DNA of 64,000 bases, from assembly GCA_963781785.1 (NCBI GenBank), contig CAWAHD010000004.1:62001-126000 (forward strand), given 5' to 3'. The notes beneath the pieces are model-generated. The model saw only the letters and a list, made by a program, of their open reading frames with translations. It was not told the origin of the DNA and ran no database searches. The DNA comes from CAWAHD01 sp963781785. GTDB lineage: Bacteria; Planctomycetota; Planctomycetia; Isosphaerales; Isosphaeraceae. The position numbers and the translations under genes are program-made. Of the stretch, positions 47,535 through 55,969 are shown in pieces (the first letter of the stretch is position 1; each line of letters starts with the position of its first letter).

Positions 47535-48905
47535 TCAAAAGAGCTCGTGGATTGGCTCGACTCCATGGTCGACGAGCCGGAGCGGGCAGCTTTGCGGGCC
47601 GGGCAGCTCGACCGCCGGATCAATTTCGAGCCCGTGATAAACCGTGGCGGCGATCTCGGCCGTGGACACCGGCCGGTCCTTGGGGGCATAACCGGTCTCG
47701 TCGGAGGCGCCGACGATGCGCCCTCCCTGGACGGTCCCGCCGGCGAAGAGAACCGTCCAGCAGGCGGGGTGATGGTCGCGGCCGCCGGCCGGATTGATCC
47801 TGGGCGTACGGCCGAACTCGCCGAAGGCCAGCACCAGCGTCGTCTCCAGCATCCCGCGCCGCTGGAGGTCTTCCAGCAGGGCCGTGTAGGCATTGTCGAA
47901 ATTGGGCCCGACCTCGTTCTTGTAACAGTCGATGGGGCTGAACGGGGCCGACCCGTGGATATCCCAGGTGATCTCGTTGAAGACGGTCTCGAACATGTTC
48001 ACGGTGACGAATCGGACGCCGCGCTCGACCAATCGTCGCGCCAAAAGGCAGCTCTGGCCGAACCGGGTACGCCCATAGCGGTCGCGCAACGGGGCTGGCT
48101 CGGCGCCGATCTCGAACGCCTCCCGCGTCTGCCGGCTCGACATCTGCCGGAACGCGCCGTCGAAGCTCGGATCGAGCAGTCGCGCGTCGGATGAGGCCTC
48201 GAAGTCTCCGACCGCTCGGTCAATTGCCGACCGCAGCGAACGCCGGCGGGATTCGCGCACCGCGGTGAGATAATCCCGGGGCAACAAATCGGGCACTCTG
48301 AAGCCCCGATCGTTGGGATCGGCGTTGAGGATGAAGGGATCGAACGCCTCGCCCAGATAGCCGGCGGTTTGGCCGTGCGGCAGGTTGCCGCCGGTCGCGC
48401 CGATCGGCCGTGGCAAGAGGACGTAGGGAGGCGTGTCGCTGCGCGAGCCTTTGAGATTGGAGACGACGGAGCCAAAATGGGGATATTCGATCCCTCCGCC
48501 GAACAACCGGCCTGTCTGCATCAGTTGGTGCCCGGTGTCGTGCACCGCCGCCGCCGTGTGGTAAACCGTGCGCACCAGCGAAACCTTGTTCATCATGGTC
48601 GCCAGCCGCGGGAAGATTTCGGAGACTTCGATGCCGGGCACATTGGTTGGAATCGGCTGAAACGGCCCGCGGATTTCATCGGGAGCGTCTGGTTTCAGGT
48701 CCCACGTGTCGAGCTGCGACGGCCCGCCGACCAGGAAGAGCAAGATGCAGTTGACGTCGTGGTCCCCTGCCGCGCCGGCGGCGGCCAGTGCCCCCATCGC
48801 GGGCAGAGTCAGCCCGAGCACGGACAACGATCCAGCGTGCAGGAAATCTCGCCGGGAGAGTCCGTCGCAAAAATGGACCGGCTTCTTGGCGTCGATTCGG
48901 ATCAT
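47535..48905 (-). CDS. DUF1501 protein, Tat-exported
   Basis: 456 residues. Twin-arginine signal at 17-32 (LSRRDFLHAGSLSVLGL). The DUF1501 fold belongs to the alkaline-phosphatase-like superfamily: NCILLFLVGGPSQLDTWDLKPDAP, RTVYHTAAAVHDTGHQLMQTG, VTVNMFETVFNEITWDIHG, LVLAFGEFGRTPRINPAGGRDHHP (conserved metal or active-site motif), and AEIAATVYHGLEIDP. These proteins are hugely expanded in planctomycetes, usually paired with DUF1549/DUF1553 cytochrome-like proteins. No such partner lies next to it here. The biochemical role is unproven. Confidence 0.93.
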   Translation of the reverse strand: MIRIDAKKPVHFCDGLSRRDFLHAGSLSVLGLTLPAMGALAAAGAAGDHDVNCILLFLVGGPSQLDTWDLKPDAPDEIRGPFQPIPTNVPGIEVSEIFPRLATMMNKVSLVRTVYHTAAAVHDTGHQLMQTGRLFGGGIEYPHFGSVVSNLKGSRSDTPPYVLLPRPIGATGGNLPHGQTAGYLGEAFDPFILNADPNDRGFRVPDLLPRDYLTAVRESRRRSLRSAIDRAVGDFEASSDARLLDPSFDGAFRQMSSRQTREAFEIGAEPAPLRDRYGRTRFGQSCLLARRLVERGVRFVTVNMFETVFNEITWDIHGSAPFSPIDCYKNEVGPNFDNAYTALLEDLQRRGMLETTLVLAFGEFGRTPRINPAGGRDHHPACWTVLFAGGTVQGGRIVGASDETGYAPKDRPVSTAEIAATVYHGLEIDPAVELPGPQSCPLRLVDHGVEPIHELF

Positions 48906-49028
48906 CGGGCTATCCTCGCCAAACGAGGGATGATGTGGCAGGGAAGCGACTCAGGAGCGTTTTTGATCCTAACGCCATTCTCGGCACGGGTCAAACCGGC
49001 GTGCGATCTCAGACTGGCGCGTCATCGC

Positions 49029-49823
49029 CTACCGGCGACCTTGCTCGCGGAGCAAGGAATCAGCCCATTGGGCGTCGTCGCCAGCAAGCGGCGGCTCGGG
49101 CTTTTGGCGGTAGTCGATGTCGTCCCCGTAACGCCCCTCCTCCCAGCACTGATCGATCATGGCCTGGAGGTCGAGGGGAATGTCATGGTCAGCTTGCCGA
49201 AGTGGGATCAGGAACGCAGGCAGACGTTCACGGAGCGGGAGTCGATAATACTCGAAATCAAGCGGCTTCCAGCCCCTGCGCACGCAGACCGCATAGGGTG
49301 TCCGGTGCCCGTCGGGGATCAGCTCGAATGGGGCGGACAATACGCGGCTGCCCTGCCTGAGCAAGTCGATCTCGACCAAGCTGACGTTCCCGTCCCGGAG
49401 TTCTTGCTGCTTCCTGAGGTACAGGTCGCGCCCGGGACCAGGGGTCTTGTTTGACGGGCTGAGGACCTCGATCACGGTGACAACTCGGCGGCCCGACTTC
49501 AGGTCGATGATCTCGATGAAGCCCTCCCGCACCGGCTCATCCTGTTCGATGTGGATGACCAGCGGCTCGGCCACGGCGACACCGCTGGTCGCTCGGATGA
49601 GGGGTTCCTCGCGCCGCCCGCGCTCCACGATTCGGACGTCGGGGACGATTTTTCGAGAAGGGCCGTCGGACGGCTCGACAAAGACTCGCTCGTCGATCCG
49701 CGCCACGAGGTCGGCCGGCAACTGCTTTTGGATCGCGGCGCGCGTGTGGGTGATCATGGTTTGATGGACGTCACCCCAGAACTGTTCCAGGTAGGGGTCC
49801 ATTCCCGGAAACGGGCTATGCAT
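49029..49823 (-). CDS. DUF4058 protein
   Basis: 264 residues from ATG 49823 (MHSPFPGMDPYLEQ), the universal start of DUF4058 proteins, with GGAG upstream. Further family motifs: PSRKIVPDVRIVERG, VVTVIEVLSPSNKTPGPGRDLYLRKQQE, VSLVEIDLLRQG, PFELIPDGHRTPYAVCV and LPLRERLPAFLIPLR. The pattern D-x(n)-E-V-x-S-P-x-N-K recalls a PD-(D/E)XK-like nuclease core, and DUF4058 is widespread in planctomycetes and cyanobacteria with unknown function. Confidence 0.9.
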   Translation of the reverse strand: MHSPFPGMDPYLEQFWGDVHQTMITHTRAAIQKQLPADLVARIDERVFVEPSDGPSRKIVPDVRIVERGRREEPLIRATSGVAVAEPLVIHIEQDEPVREGFIEIIDLKSGRRVVTVIEVLSPSNKTPGPGRDLYLRKQQELRDGNVSLVEIDLLRQGSRVLSAPFELIPDGHRTPYAVCVRRGWKPLDFEYYRLPLRERLPAFLIPLRQADHDIPLDLQAMIDQCWEEGRYGDDIDYRQKPEPPLAGDDAQWADSLLREQGRR

Positions 49824-50098
49824 GATGAGGAACTCCGCCGGCCTGCGGGAATCGATACCAGATTCTAGCATGGGCCATCAGACGGGGCCATGTCATGGGC
49901 TAGCACCAACCGCCAACTCGGCAGGTTAATCGCCCCAGAGATGGAGCAGTTGACAGTGCAGAACGCCGGAAAAACAAGAAAATAGTGATCGGTTGCTGAA
50001 AACCGTGAACGACCGGAACGAAGATCCATCCGCCTACGTCAAAATGTCGGGGCAAGGCCGGGACCCGCGATCAGACTTGCGACCAGGACGGCAGTGAG

Positions 50099-50869
50099 AT
50101 GTCAGAACAAGCCTCGTCAAAATCGTGGCGGCGTCGGCTCCGAATCAGCATGCGGGCGCTCGTGATTCTCGTTCTGCTCATTGGAGGCGGCCTTGGCTGG
50201 GCTGTCCGCATTGTCCGCCGGGCTGCTGCCCAGCACGAGGCCGTCTCCGCGATCGAGAAAGCCAGCGGTTACGTCCGGTATGACTGGGAATGGAAGAACG
50301 GCAGCCGGATTCCGGCAGGAAGACGACGGCGTCCGGGATGGCTGGCTCGTCGCATCGGCGTCGACTATCTTCACGACGTCGTCGCGGTCTTCCTTCTCCA
50401 TGACTTATCAGACTCGGACCTGGCGATCGTTGGGCATTTCCGCGAGCTCGAACAATTGCAATACTTCAAGCCGTTCATGCCTGCCGGGGGACCGCGCGTG
50501 ACCGACGCCGGATTGATGCACCTCGAAGGACTTTCCAGACTCCAGGAACTCGACCTCAGCGCTACCGACGTGACCGATCTCGGACTGGGACACCTCAGAG
50601 GCTTGACCGGTCTCCGGGACCTCAACCTCAGCAATACGGACGTGAGCGACGCCGGACTGGTGCACCTCACGGGGTTGAGCCGGCTTGAGTCACTCGACCT
50701 TCACGACACGCGCGTCAGTAACTCCGGAATTGTCCGCCTCAAGGGCTTGACGGCTCTCCGGTCGCTGGACATCACCTTTACGAAAGCCGACGACTGGGCG
50801 GCGCAGGAACTGCGACGGGCGAATTCCAAGCTCAAAGTGAGTTTTACAGGGATCATCATGGCTCGATAG
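50099..50869 (+). CDS. Membrane-anchored leucine-rich-repeat protein
   Basis: 256 residues. One N-terminal membrane helix (LRISMRALVILVLLIGGGLGWAV), then a linker with YVRYDWEWKNG, then about five cysteine-free LRRs of 24 residues of the bacterial F-box-like type, e.g. VTDAGLMHLEGLSRLQELDLSA, VSDAGLVHLTGLSRLESLDLHD (each shown here in overlapping parts). The repeats would face the periplasm as a binding surface. Divergent or paralogous to the larger LRR gene at 51174-52871. No enzymatic domain. Confidence 0.85.
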   Translation: MSEQASSKSWRRRLRISMRALVILVLLIGGGLGWAVRIVRRAAAQHEAVSAIEKASGYVRYDWEWKNGSRIPAGRRRRPGWLARRIGVDYLHDVVAVFLLHDLSDSDLAIVGHFRELEQLQYFKPFMPAGGPRVTDAGLMHLEGLSRLQELDLSATDVTDLGLGHLRGLTGLRDLNLSNTDVSDAGLVHLTGLSRLESLDLHDTRVSNSGIVRLKGLTALRSLDITFTKADDWAAQELRRANSKLKVSFTGIIMAR

Positions 50870-50934
50870 GTCGAGGCGATCGGCTCGCCACACTGATGCG
50901 CGAAGCCGAGAAGGACCGCGGAAGGGGGTATGTC

Positions 50935-51024
50935 GTAGGTCAGGCTTTCCAGCCTGACCTACTTGGAACTGTCAGGCTTTCCAGCCTGACCTACTTGGAA
51001 CCGTCAGGCAGGAAAGCCTGACAT
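50935..51024. repeat. Three GTCAGGCT palindromes
   Basis: Copies of the palindrome family lie at 50939-50958, 50971-50990 (both TTCC loop) and 51003-51022 (a mutated GTCAGGCAGGAAAGCCTGAC), spaced 32 bases apart. They lie at the convergent junction of the two LRR genes, again a place expected for termination. The rest of 50870-51173 holds no gene. Confidence 0.9.
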
Positions 51025-51173
51025 AGATCGGCGCAACCCCATCCTCCGGTAGACCTGGCCAACGACACCATGGCGAGGATCGTCAATTGGCTTTGAGGAC
51101 GGCTATCAATCGGGGCCGTGCCAGATTCCGAGTGCTTGCGCGGAAGACCGACTCAATCGGGAACGGCGGCCGA

Positions 51174-52871
51174 TCAATTCGGCTCCAGTCTGATATCCAC
51201 CTCGGGCTTCGCCGCTTGGAAGGCGCCCTTGGCCTGCTGGGAGATCTTCGTCCCGCGAACCCAAAGTAACTGGAGCGCAGGAGCATTTCGGAGTTCGGTC
51301 AAACCGATGTCGGAGATGGACGTCTCCTCGAGCGCCAGATGATGGAGGGTCGGAAGTCCCGCGAGGATCGCCATGCCGGCGTCGCTGACGGCGGTCTTGT
51401 TGAGACGAAGCAACCAGAGTCTGGGCGATCGCACGAGATGCACCAGACCTGCGTCGGTGACCGCTGTCTTCGATAGGTCGAGGGTGCTCAGCGATGGCCA
51501 TCGCGCCAGATGAGCCATGCCGGCGTCGGTGATTTTCGAGCTCGACAGATCCAGATACAGATAGAGGAGGGCAGGCAGTTTTGCGAGATGAACGAGACCG
51601 GGACCGGTCACACTCGACCCGGAGAGATCCAGGTTCGAGAGCCTGGACAGGCCCGCCAGGTGAGCCAGTCCTTGGTCGGTGGCGCCGGGTCCCCAAAGGG
51701 TCAGGGTTTCGAGCTGGCTCATGCCGCCGATGTGGGTCATCGCGAGGTCGGACAAAGGGCCGCTCGTGTTCAGGCAAAGTTCCGTGAGGGATTTCATGCC
51801 GGCGAGATGGGCGATGCCGGCGTCGGTCATCTGGGTCGACCGAAGATCGAGCCGGGTGAGCTTGGTGAGCCTTCTCAGATGGGAGATGCCCAGATCGGTG
51901 AGCCTGGAATTTGGAAGGCTAAGCTCGGTGAGCGCCACAAGGCCAGCGAGATGGACCATGCCCAGATCGGAGAACCGGCCTCCGGTGTGTAGGCTCAGCT
52001 CCGTGAGCGACTTCATGCCGGCAAGGTGTACGAGTCCAGGGTCGGTGACCTGAGTGAAGTTGAGGGCCAGAGTTTCAAGCCGGGTCAGACCGGCCAGATT
52101 CGCACGCTCGGCGTCGGTCGGCGCGGTATCAAGGGACAAATGCCGGAGCCTGGTAAGCCCTCGCAAGTGCACCAGGTAGGCTCCTTCCTCGCCAGCATCC
52201 ACGGTGAGCGATTCGAGCTGTGTCATCTTCGCGAGCGAGGCCAGGTTTGTCGGTGGAATCGAGTGGAACGTTCCTCTCAGCTCGAGATGCTTGAGCGAGC
52301 GGAGCTCCGCGATGCTGTCCAGGGTCGCGACGGTGGGCTGACCTTCCTCGTACTCCAGGGTCAACGCTTCGAGTGACGGGATCTTTCCCAGAATCGCAAC
52401 CGGCGCATCCATGGCACCGTCTAGGGCCAGCGTCAATGCCTTGAGCCGGGTCATCCGGGTCAGGTGGGCCAGGCCGGTTGCGCTCATTGATCGGATATCG
52501 ACGTCTAACGTCTCCACCCGGTCGAGGGCCTCGACCGCGGCCAAGATATCGTCGCCCGGCCTGGGTGCTCCCCCGATCGTATGGTCCCGGAGCGACACCT
52601 CGGTGACCTCCTGGAACCACTCGTCACCGAGGGCCCGCCGCAGCCAGACAGGTCCCCACGGCTGGGGGTCATCCAGGCAGCCCGGGTTGGCGGCGATCAC
52701 GTAATCATAGGTCACATCTCCACCCGCCCGCCTGATTGTTGCAACCGCCGAACGCTGAATCGCAGCCCGGCGGCCCTTCCAGCCCAGCACGCCGCTCGCG
52801 CCGCCGAAGACCAGCACCAGGATCATCATCCCGCGCAGGCTGAGGGTGAAACGCCCCGCTGGCCGTCGCAT
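51174..52871 (-). CDS. Large membrane-anchored leucine-rich-repeat protein
   Basis: 565 residues from ATG 52871, preceded by a strong GGAGGTGATG site. N-terminal helix LRGMMILVLVFGGASGVLGWKG, linker with AGGDVTYDYV (same design as the 50099 gene), then about 17 LRRs covering residues 110-550, such as LTDLGISHLRRLTKLTRLDL and VTDAGLVHLVRSPRLWLLRL. The frame remains open upstream to 53273, but that extension is not protein-like. The two LRR genes face each other and probably arose by duplication. Ligand unknown. Confidence 0.88.
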   Translation of the reverse strand: MRRPAGRFTLSLRGMMILVLVFGGASGVLGWKGRRAAIQRSAVATIRRAGGDVTYDYVIAANPGCLDDPQPWGPVWLRRALGDEWFQEVTEVSLRDHTIGGAPRPGDDILAAVEALDRVETLDVDIRSMSATGLAHLTRMTRLKALTLALDGAMDAPVAILGKIPSLEALTLEYEEGQPTVATLDSIAELRSLKHLELRGTFHSIPPTNLASLAKMTQLESLTVDAGEEGAYLVHLRGLTRLRHLSLDTAPTDAERANLAGLTRLETLALNFTQVTDPGLVHLAGMKSLTELSLHTGGRFSDLGMVHLAGLVALTELSLPNSRLTDLGISHLRRLTKLTRLDLRSTQMTDAGIAHLAGMKSLTELCLNTSGPLSDLAMTHIGGMSQLETLTLWGPGATDQGLAHLAGLSRLSNLDLSGSSVTGPGLVHLAKLPALLYLYLDLSSSKITDAGMAHLARWPSLSTLDLSKTAVTDAGLVHLVRSPRLWLLRLNKTAVSDAGMAILAGLPTLHHLALEETSISDIGLTELRNAPALQLLWVRGTKISQQAKGAFQAAKPEVDIRLEPN

Positions 52872-53129
52872 AGCATCACCTCCGGAAACGATCTGCATGA
52901 CGTGTGAGACCGATCCCGCGAACACAACCGCGTGCGTCATCAGGTTTGAGTTCCACTTTACCGGATCCCCCGGACTCCCGCGTTCCAGAACCGCGCCCGA
53001 ATCGTCAGATCGAGATCGTCTCGGTTCAAACACGCCCCCGTGGGGTCTTTTCGCGCATCTTTCTCCACAGGGTCTTCCATGGTCCGCCACCACTGTTTCC
53101 CGGCCATCTTCCGCGTCCGAAAAAATTTC

Positions 53130-53158
53130 TTGACACGAGACTGTCAGGCCAGTATCCT
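53130..53158 (+). promoter_or_regulatory. Near-consensus sigma70 promoter
   Basis: TTGACA at 53130-53135 and TATCCT at 53153-53158 with the ideal 17-base spacer. It points at the structured RNA element starting about 53165. The nearest rightward gene is prs at 53615. Confidence 0.75.
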
Positions 53159-53164
53159 CCAAGT

Positions 53165-53244
53165 CGTAGGTTGCTCGCGACGGGCAACCTGACCAGCGGC
53201 TAAGATGGCCCCGCCATGCGAGTCTGCATGTGTGGGGTTTTTTT
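53165..53244 (+). ncRNA. Structured RNA element with intrinsic terminator (copy 1; copy 2 at 59851)
   Basis: Hairpin 1: AGGTTGC (53168-53174) pairs with GCAACCT (53184-53190) around the loop TCGCGACGG. Then comes a conserved strand CGGCTAAGATGGCCCCGCC (53197-53215) and a terminator hairpin (53209-53219 with 53226-53237) followed by seven T (53238-53244). GGGC at 53182-53185 can also pair with GCCC at 53208-53211, which would compete with the terminator stem. Loop, linker and terminator are shared with copy 2, while stem pairs change in a compensatory way. It could be a riboswitch-like attenuator or a small RNA. I do not recognise a known class. Confidence 0.6.
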
Positions 53245-53614
53245 ATGCCCTGTCCTGTCTGATGATCGGACACTCGGAATCATCCCACAGCGGGCGGTCC
53301 CGCACCGCGGTAATGACTGCCGCACGCAAGGGTCTCAAGAGGGCTTCACGTCCCTCTTGGCTCCCCGGAGAGTGCGGTATGTTTCGGCTCGTATCGAGCG
53401 ACCCGATAACCCATCTTCCGGTCCTGCGACCGGGTCGCGCTATTCCGTTTGCGCACGCCGCCGGCGGGACGGGTGCCTCAGGCGCGCTGAATCCGGACCA
53501 CCTCCACGATCGGAGCGCCCTTCACGATCAACGAGGGCTGGCCCTCGTGTTGACAGCGAAGCGCTCAAACTCCGATGTGCCAGGATCTGCTCGTGATTCT
53601 TCCAGAGTAAAGTC
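53245..53614 (+). other. Leader region of the prs gene
   Basis: No gene is evident in 370 bases. It contains hairpins AAGAGGG/CCCTCTT (about 53335-53366), CCGGTC/GACCGG (about 53418-53434) and ACGAGGGC/GCCCTCGT (about 53530-53548), with a TTGACA box directly after the last. A second promoter close to prs is plausible but its -10 box is poor. Confidence 0.45.
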
Positions 53615-54646
53615 GTGACCCAGGACTTCATGCTCTTTTCCGGCACGGCCAACCCCACACTGGCCACGGCCGTCGCGGCGGAACTCGGCATGCGGCTGCG
53701 CCTCGCTGCCGCGACCCGCTTCCCTGACGGCGAGACCAGCGTGCGGATCGACGAGCCGGTGCGCGGCCGCGAAGTGTTTCTCGTCCAGCCGACTGCTCCA
53801 CCGGTCAATGACCACGTGATGGAGTTGCTGGCTTTCGCCGACGCGTGCCGGCGGTCGGCCGCTTCGCGGATCACGGCCATCGTTCCCTATTTCGGCTATG
53901 CACGTGCCGACAAACGGCACGGTCGGCGCCAGCCCATCACCGCCAGCCTCGTCGCCCGGCTGATGCAGACCGCGGGAATTGACCACGTCGTTGCGCTCGA
54001 CCTGCACGCCGAGCAGATCGAGGGCTTCTTCGAGATTCCCGTCGACAATCTGACGGCGGTGCCGACATTCTGTCAGGCGCTCCGCGGCCGATTGCCTGAC
54101 GGGCTGGTGGTCGTGTCGCCAGACACCGGACGGGTCGCCATGGCCGCCGACTACGCACACCGCCTGGGCGCTCCGGTGGCTGTGTTGGACAAGAGGCGAA
54201 CCAGCGGCACCGAGACTCACGTGACCCATGTGATCGGCGACGTCCGCGGCCGGCCGTGCCTGATCATCGACGACATGATCTCGACCGGCGGGACGATCGC
54301 CCGCGCCGCCGAAGCGTTGCTCGCGGCCGGCGCCCGCCCGGAGATCGTGGTCGCCGCCAGCCACGGGCTCTTCGTGGGCGAGGCGCGGGCCGAGCTGAGC
54401 CATGAGGCGATCAAGCAGGTGTACGTCACCGATTCCGTGGCAGCCGATCGATCCTGGCCTCGGCTCAACGTTGTCCCGATCGCCCCGCTCCTTGCCGAGG
54501 CGATCCGCCGGCTCCATGCCGGACAGTCGCTCGGCGACCTTTTCCAGAACGCTCCAACCCCGTATGCACCGGCCTCGCACCCTGATGACAGACGTCGAGA
54601 ACCCTCGCGGTCGGACTTGAGCTCGACCTCCGGTGAACCGCGATGA
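53615..54646 (+). CDS. prs: Ribose-phosphate pyrophosphokinase
   Basis: 343 residues making PRPP from ribose 5-phosphate and ATP. Family motifs: LFSGTANPTLATAVAAELG, RFPDGETSVRIDEPVRGRE, VPYFGYARADKRHGRRQPITA (catalytic loop Lys/Arg), VVALDLHAEQIEGFFEIPVDN, VVSPDTGRVAMAADYA, DKRRTSGTETHVTHVIGDV, and the PRPP loop LIIDDMISTGGTIARAA. The C-terminal extension of about 25 residues is hydrophilic. GTG start 53615 or ATG 53630. The next gene begins at its stop. Its place at the head of a stress-type cluster suggests a specialised second Prs rather than the housekeeping copy. Confidence 0.92.
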   Translation: MTQDFMLFSGTANPTLATAVAAELGMRLRLAAATRFPDGETSVRIDEPVRGREVFLVQPTAPPVNDHVMELLAFADACRRSAASRITAIVPYFGYARADKRHGRRQPITASLVARLMQTAGIDHVVALDLHAEQIEGFFEIPVDNLTAVPTFCQALRGRLPDGLVVVSPDTGRVAMAADYAHRLGAPVAVLDKRRTSGTETHVTHVIGDVRGRPCLIIDDMISTGGTIARAAEALLAAGARPEIVVAASHGLFVGEARAELSHEAIKQVYVTDSVAADRSWPRLNVVPIAPLLAEAIRRLHAGQSLGDLFQNAPTPYAPASHPDDRRREPSRSDLSSTSGEPR

Positions 54647-54657
54647 GGAGAACTCCC

Positions 54658-55596
54658 ATGCAACCGAGACGAACGATCCTGTTCGCCGCCGATTTCTCGA
54701 CGAATTCGCAGGCAGCCTTCCGCGTGGCCTGCTCGCTCGCCGTCGAGTACAAGACCCGGCTGGTCGCCGTCCAAGTCATCCAGCCTGACTGGGCTCTGTA
54801 CCCGCCGGACTACCTGGGAGAAGGTGCCGTCCCGCCCGCCGATACCGAGAGCCTTCACGCGTTTCTGGAGCGGCGAATGTGCGAATTCTATGTCCCGATT
54901 CACCCGCTTGACGTCGAGTACCTGACGAGCGAGGGAAGAGCGGCGACGGAGATCCTTCGATTGGCCGGCGCGATCGGGGCTGACCTGATCGCCATGGGCA
55001 CGCACGGGCGAACTGGGCTGCGCCGGCTGCTGGCCGGAAGCGTTGCCACCGACGTCCTGCGCGGGTCCCGTTGTGCCGTCCTGGCGCTGCGCTCTCACGA
55101 CCACCCGCAGGTCGCCGCGAAGCTGAGGGTCATCCTCTATCCCACGGACTTCTCGAAGGCTTCCGAGGCTGCCCTCGATGTGGCCCGCTCGCTCGCCCGG
55201 GACCAGGGAGCCCGGCTCATCGTTCTCCATGTTGCCCCGGTCGACATCTACCTCGAAGCAAGGCTGGCGGCCGAGCTGGACCCACGCGACTACCACCAGG
55301 CCCTGGACGCGACTCGCGAGCGACTCGATGGCCCGGACCTGAAGTACGCCGTCGAGACCCGGCTTACGCGTGGTTTCGAGGTCGAGGCGATCCTCCGGGT
55401 GTCTCGAGAGACCGCGAGCGACCTGATCGTGATGGGGACCCATGGGCGGACCGGACTGGGCCGGCTCTTGATGGGCAACACGGCCGTGTCCGTGCTGTCC
55501 AAGGCCGACTGCCCCGTGCTGGTCATGAAGTCGTCCCGAGGCGAGCCGGCTCAGACATCGGGTCGGGAGACGATCGGAGTGGAGACCGCCCGTTGA
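54658..55596 (+). CDS. Tandem universal stress protein (two UspA domains)
   Basis: 312 residues from ATG 54658 (AGGAGAAC upstream). Two UspA domains: the first begins RRTILFAADFSTNSQAAFRVA and has the nucleotide-binding signature MGTHGRTGLRRLLAGSVATDVL. The second begins RVILYPTDFSKASEAALDVA and has MGTHGRTGLGRLLMGNTAVSVL. The G-2x-G-9x-G(S/T) pattern is intact in both, so it should bind ATP. Tandem Usps accumulate in stress or hypoxia regulons. Coupled to prs and followed by a DUF2934 gene. Confidence 0.92.
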   Translation: MQPRRTILFAADFSTNSQAAFRVACSLAVEYKTRLVAVQVIQPDWALYPPDYLGEGAVPPADTESLHAFLERRMCEFYVPIHPLDVEYLTSEGRAATEILRLAGAIGADLIAMGTHGRTGLRRLLAGSVATDVLRGSRCAVLALRSHDHPQVAAKLRVILYPTDFSKASEAALDVARSLARDQGARLIVLHVAPVDIYLEARLAAELDPRDYHQALDATRERLDGPDLKYAVETRLTRGFEVEAILRVSRETASDLIVMGTHGRTGLGRLLMGNTAVSVLSKADCPVLVMKSSRGEPAQTSGRETIGVETAR

Positions 55597-55660
55597 GCAC
55601 CCGTGCGAGAGCGAGTGACGATCGAACGTGACCAAAATCTTCAACCAGAAGGAGATCCCG

Positions 55661-55945
55661 ATGAGCAAGCAAGCACCAAGCAAGGCACGAGCGGGCCTGA
55701 CGTCGCCCACGAACAAGCCAGATGATCCCAGCCCCAAGGCTCCGTCCAGCGGCTCAGCGCAACGAGCCTCCATTCCCAAGAAGATCCCGGTGTCTCTGTC
55801 CACCGTGGCGGCAGGCCCGGCTCCGTCGCACGAGCAGATCGCCCTTCGTGCCTATCAACTCTGGGAGGCCAACGGGTGGCGCGCGGGGACCGACCGGGAG
55901 AACTGGTTTCAGGCCGAGCGGCTCCTGCGCACCGAAGCTCGATAG
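55661..55945 (+). CDS. DUF2934 protein
   Basis: 94 residues from ATG 55661 (AAGGAGAT upstream). The N-terminal half is disordered and Pro/Ser-rich. The C-terminal DUF2934 motif is HEQIALRAYQLWEANGWRAG, followed by DRENWFQAERLL. DUF2934 proteins are small, frequent in planctomycetes and proteobacteria, and of unknown function. It lies in the Usp-pyruvate kinase cluster. Confidence 0.85.
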   Translation: MSKQAPSKARAGLTSPTNKPDDPSPKAPSSGSAQRASIPKKIPVSLSTVAAGPAPSHEQIALRAYQLWEANGWRAGTDRENWFQAERLLRTEAR

Positions 55946-55969
55946 CCCGAGGAGACCCGTTGGATCGCA

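Noticed and set aside
53165..53244. S-adenosylmethionine (SAM-I) riboswitch, because of a GGGCAACC string
   Set aside because: The other SAM-I core elements (kink-turn strand and the GGTGC..AATTCC segment) are absent and the element is too short.
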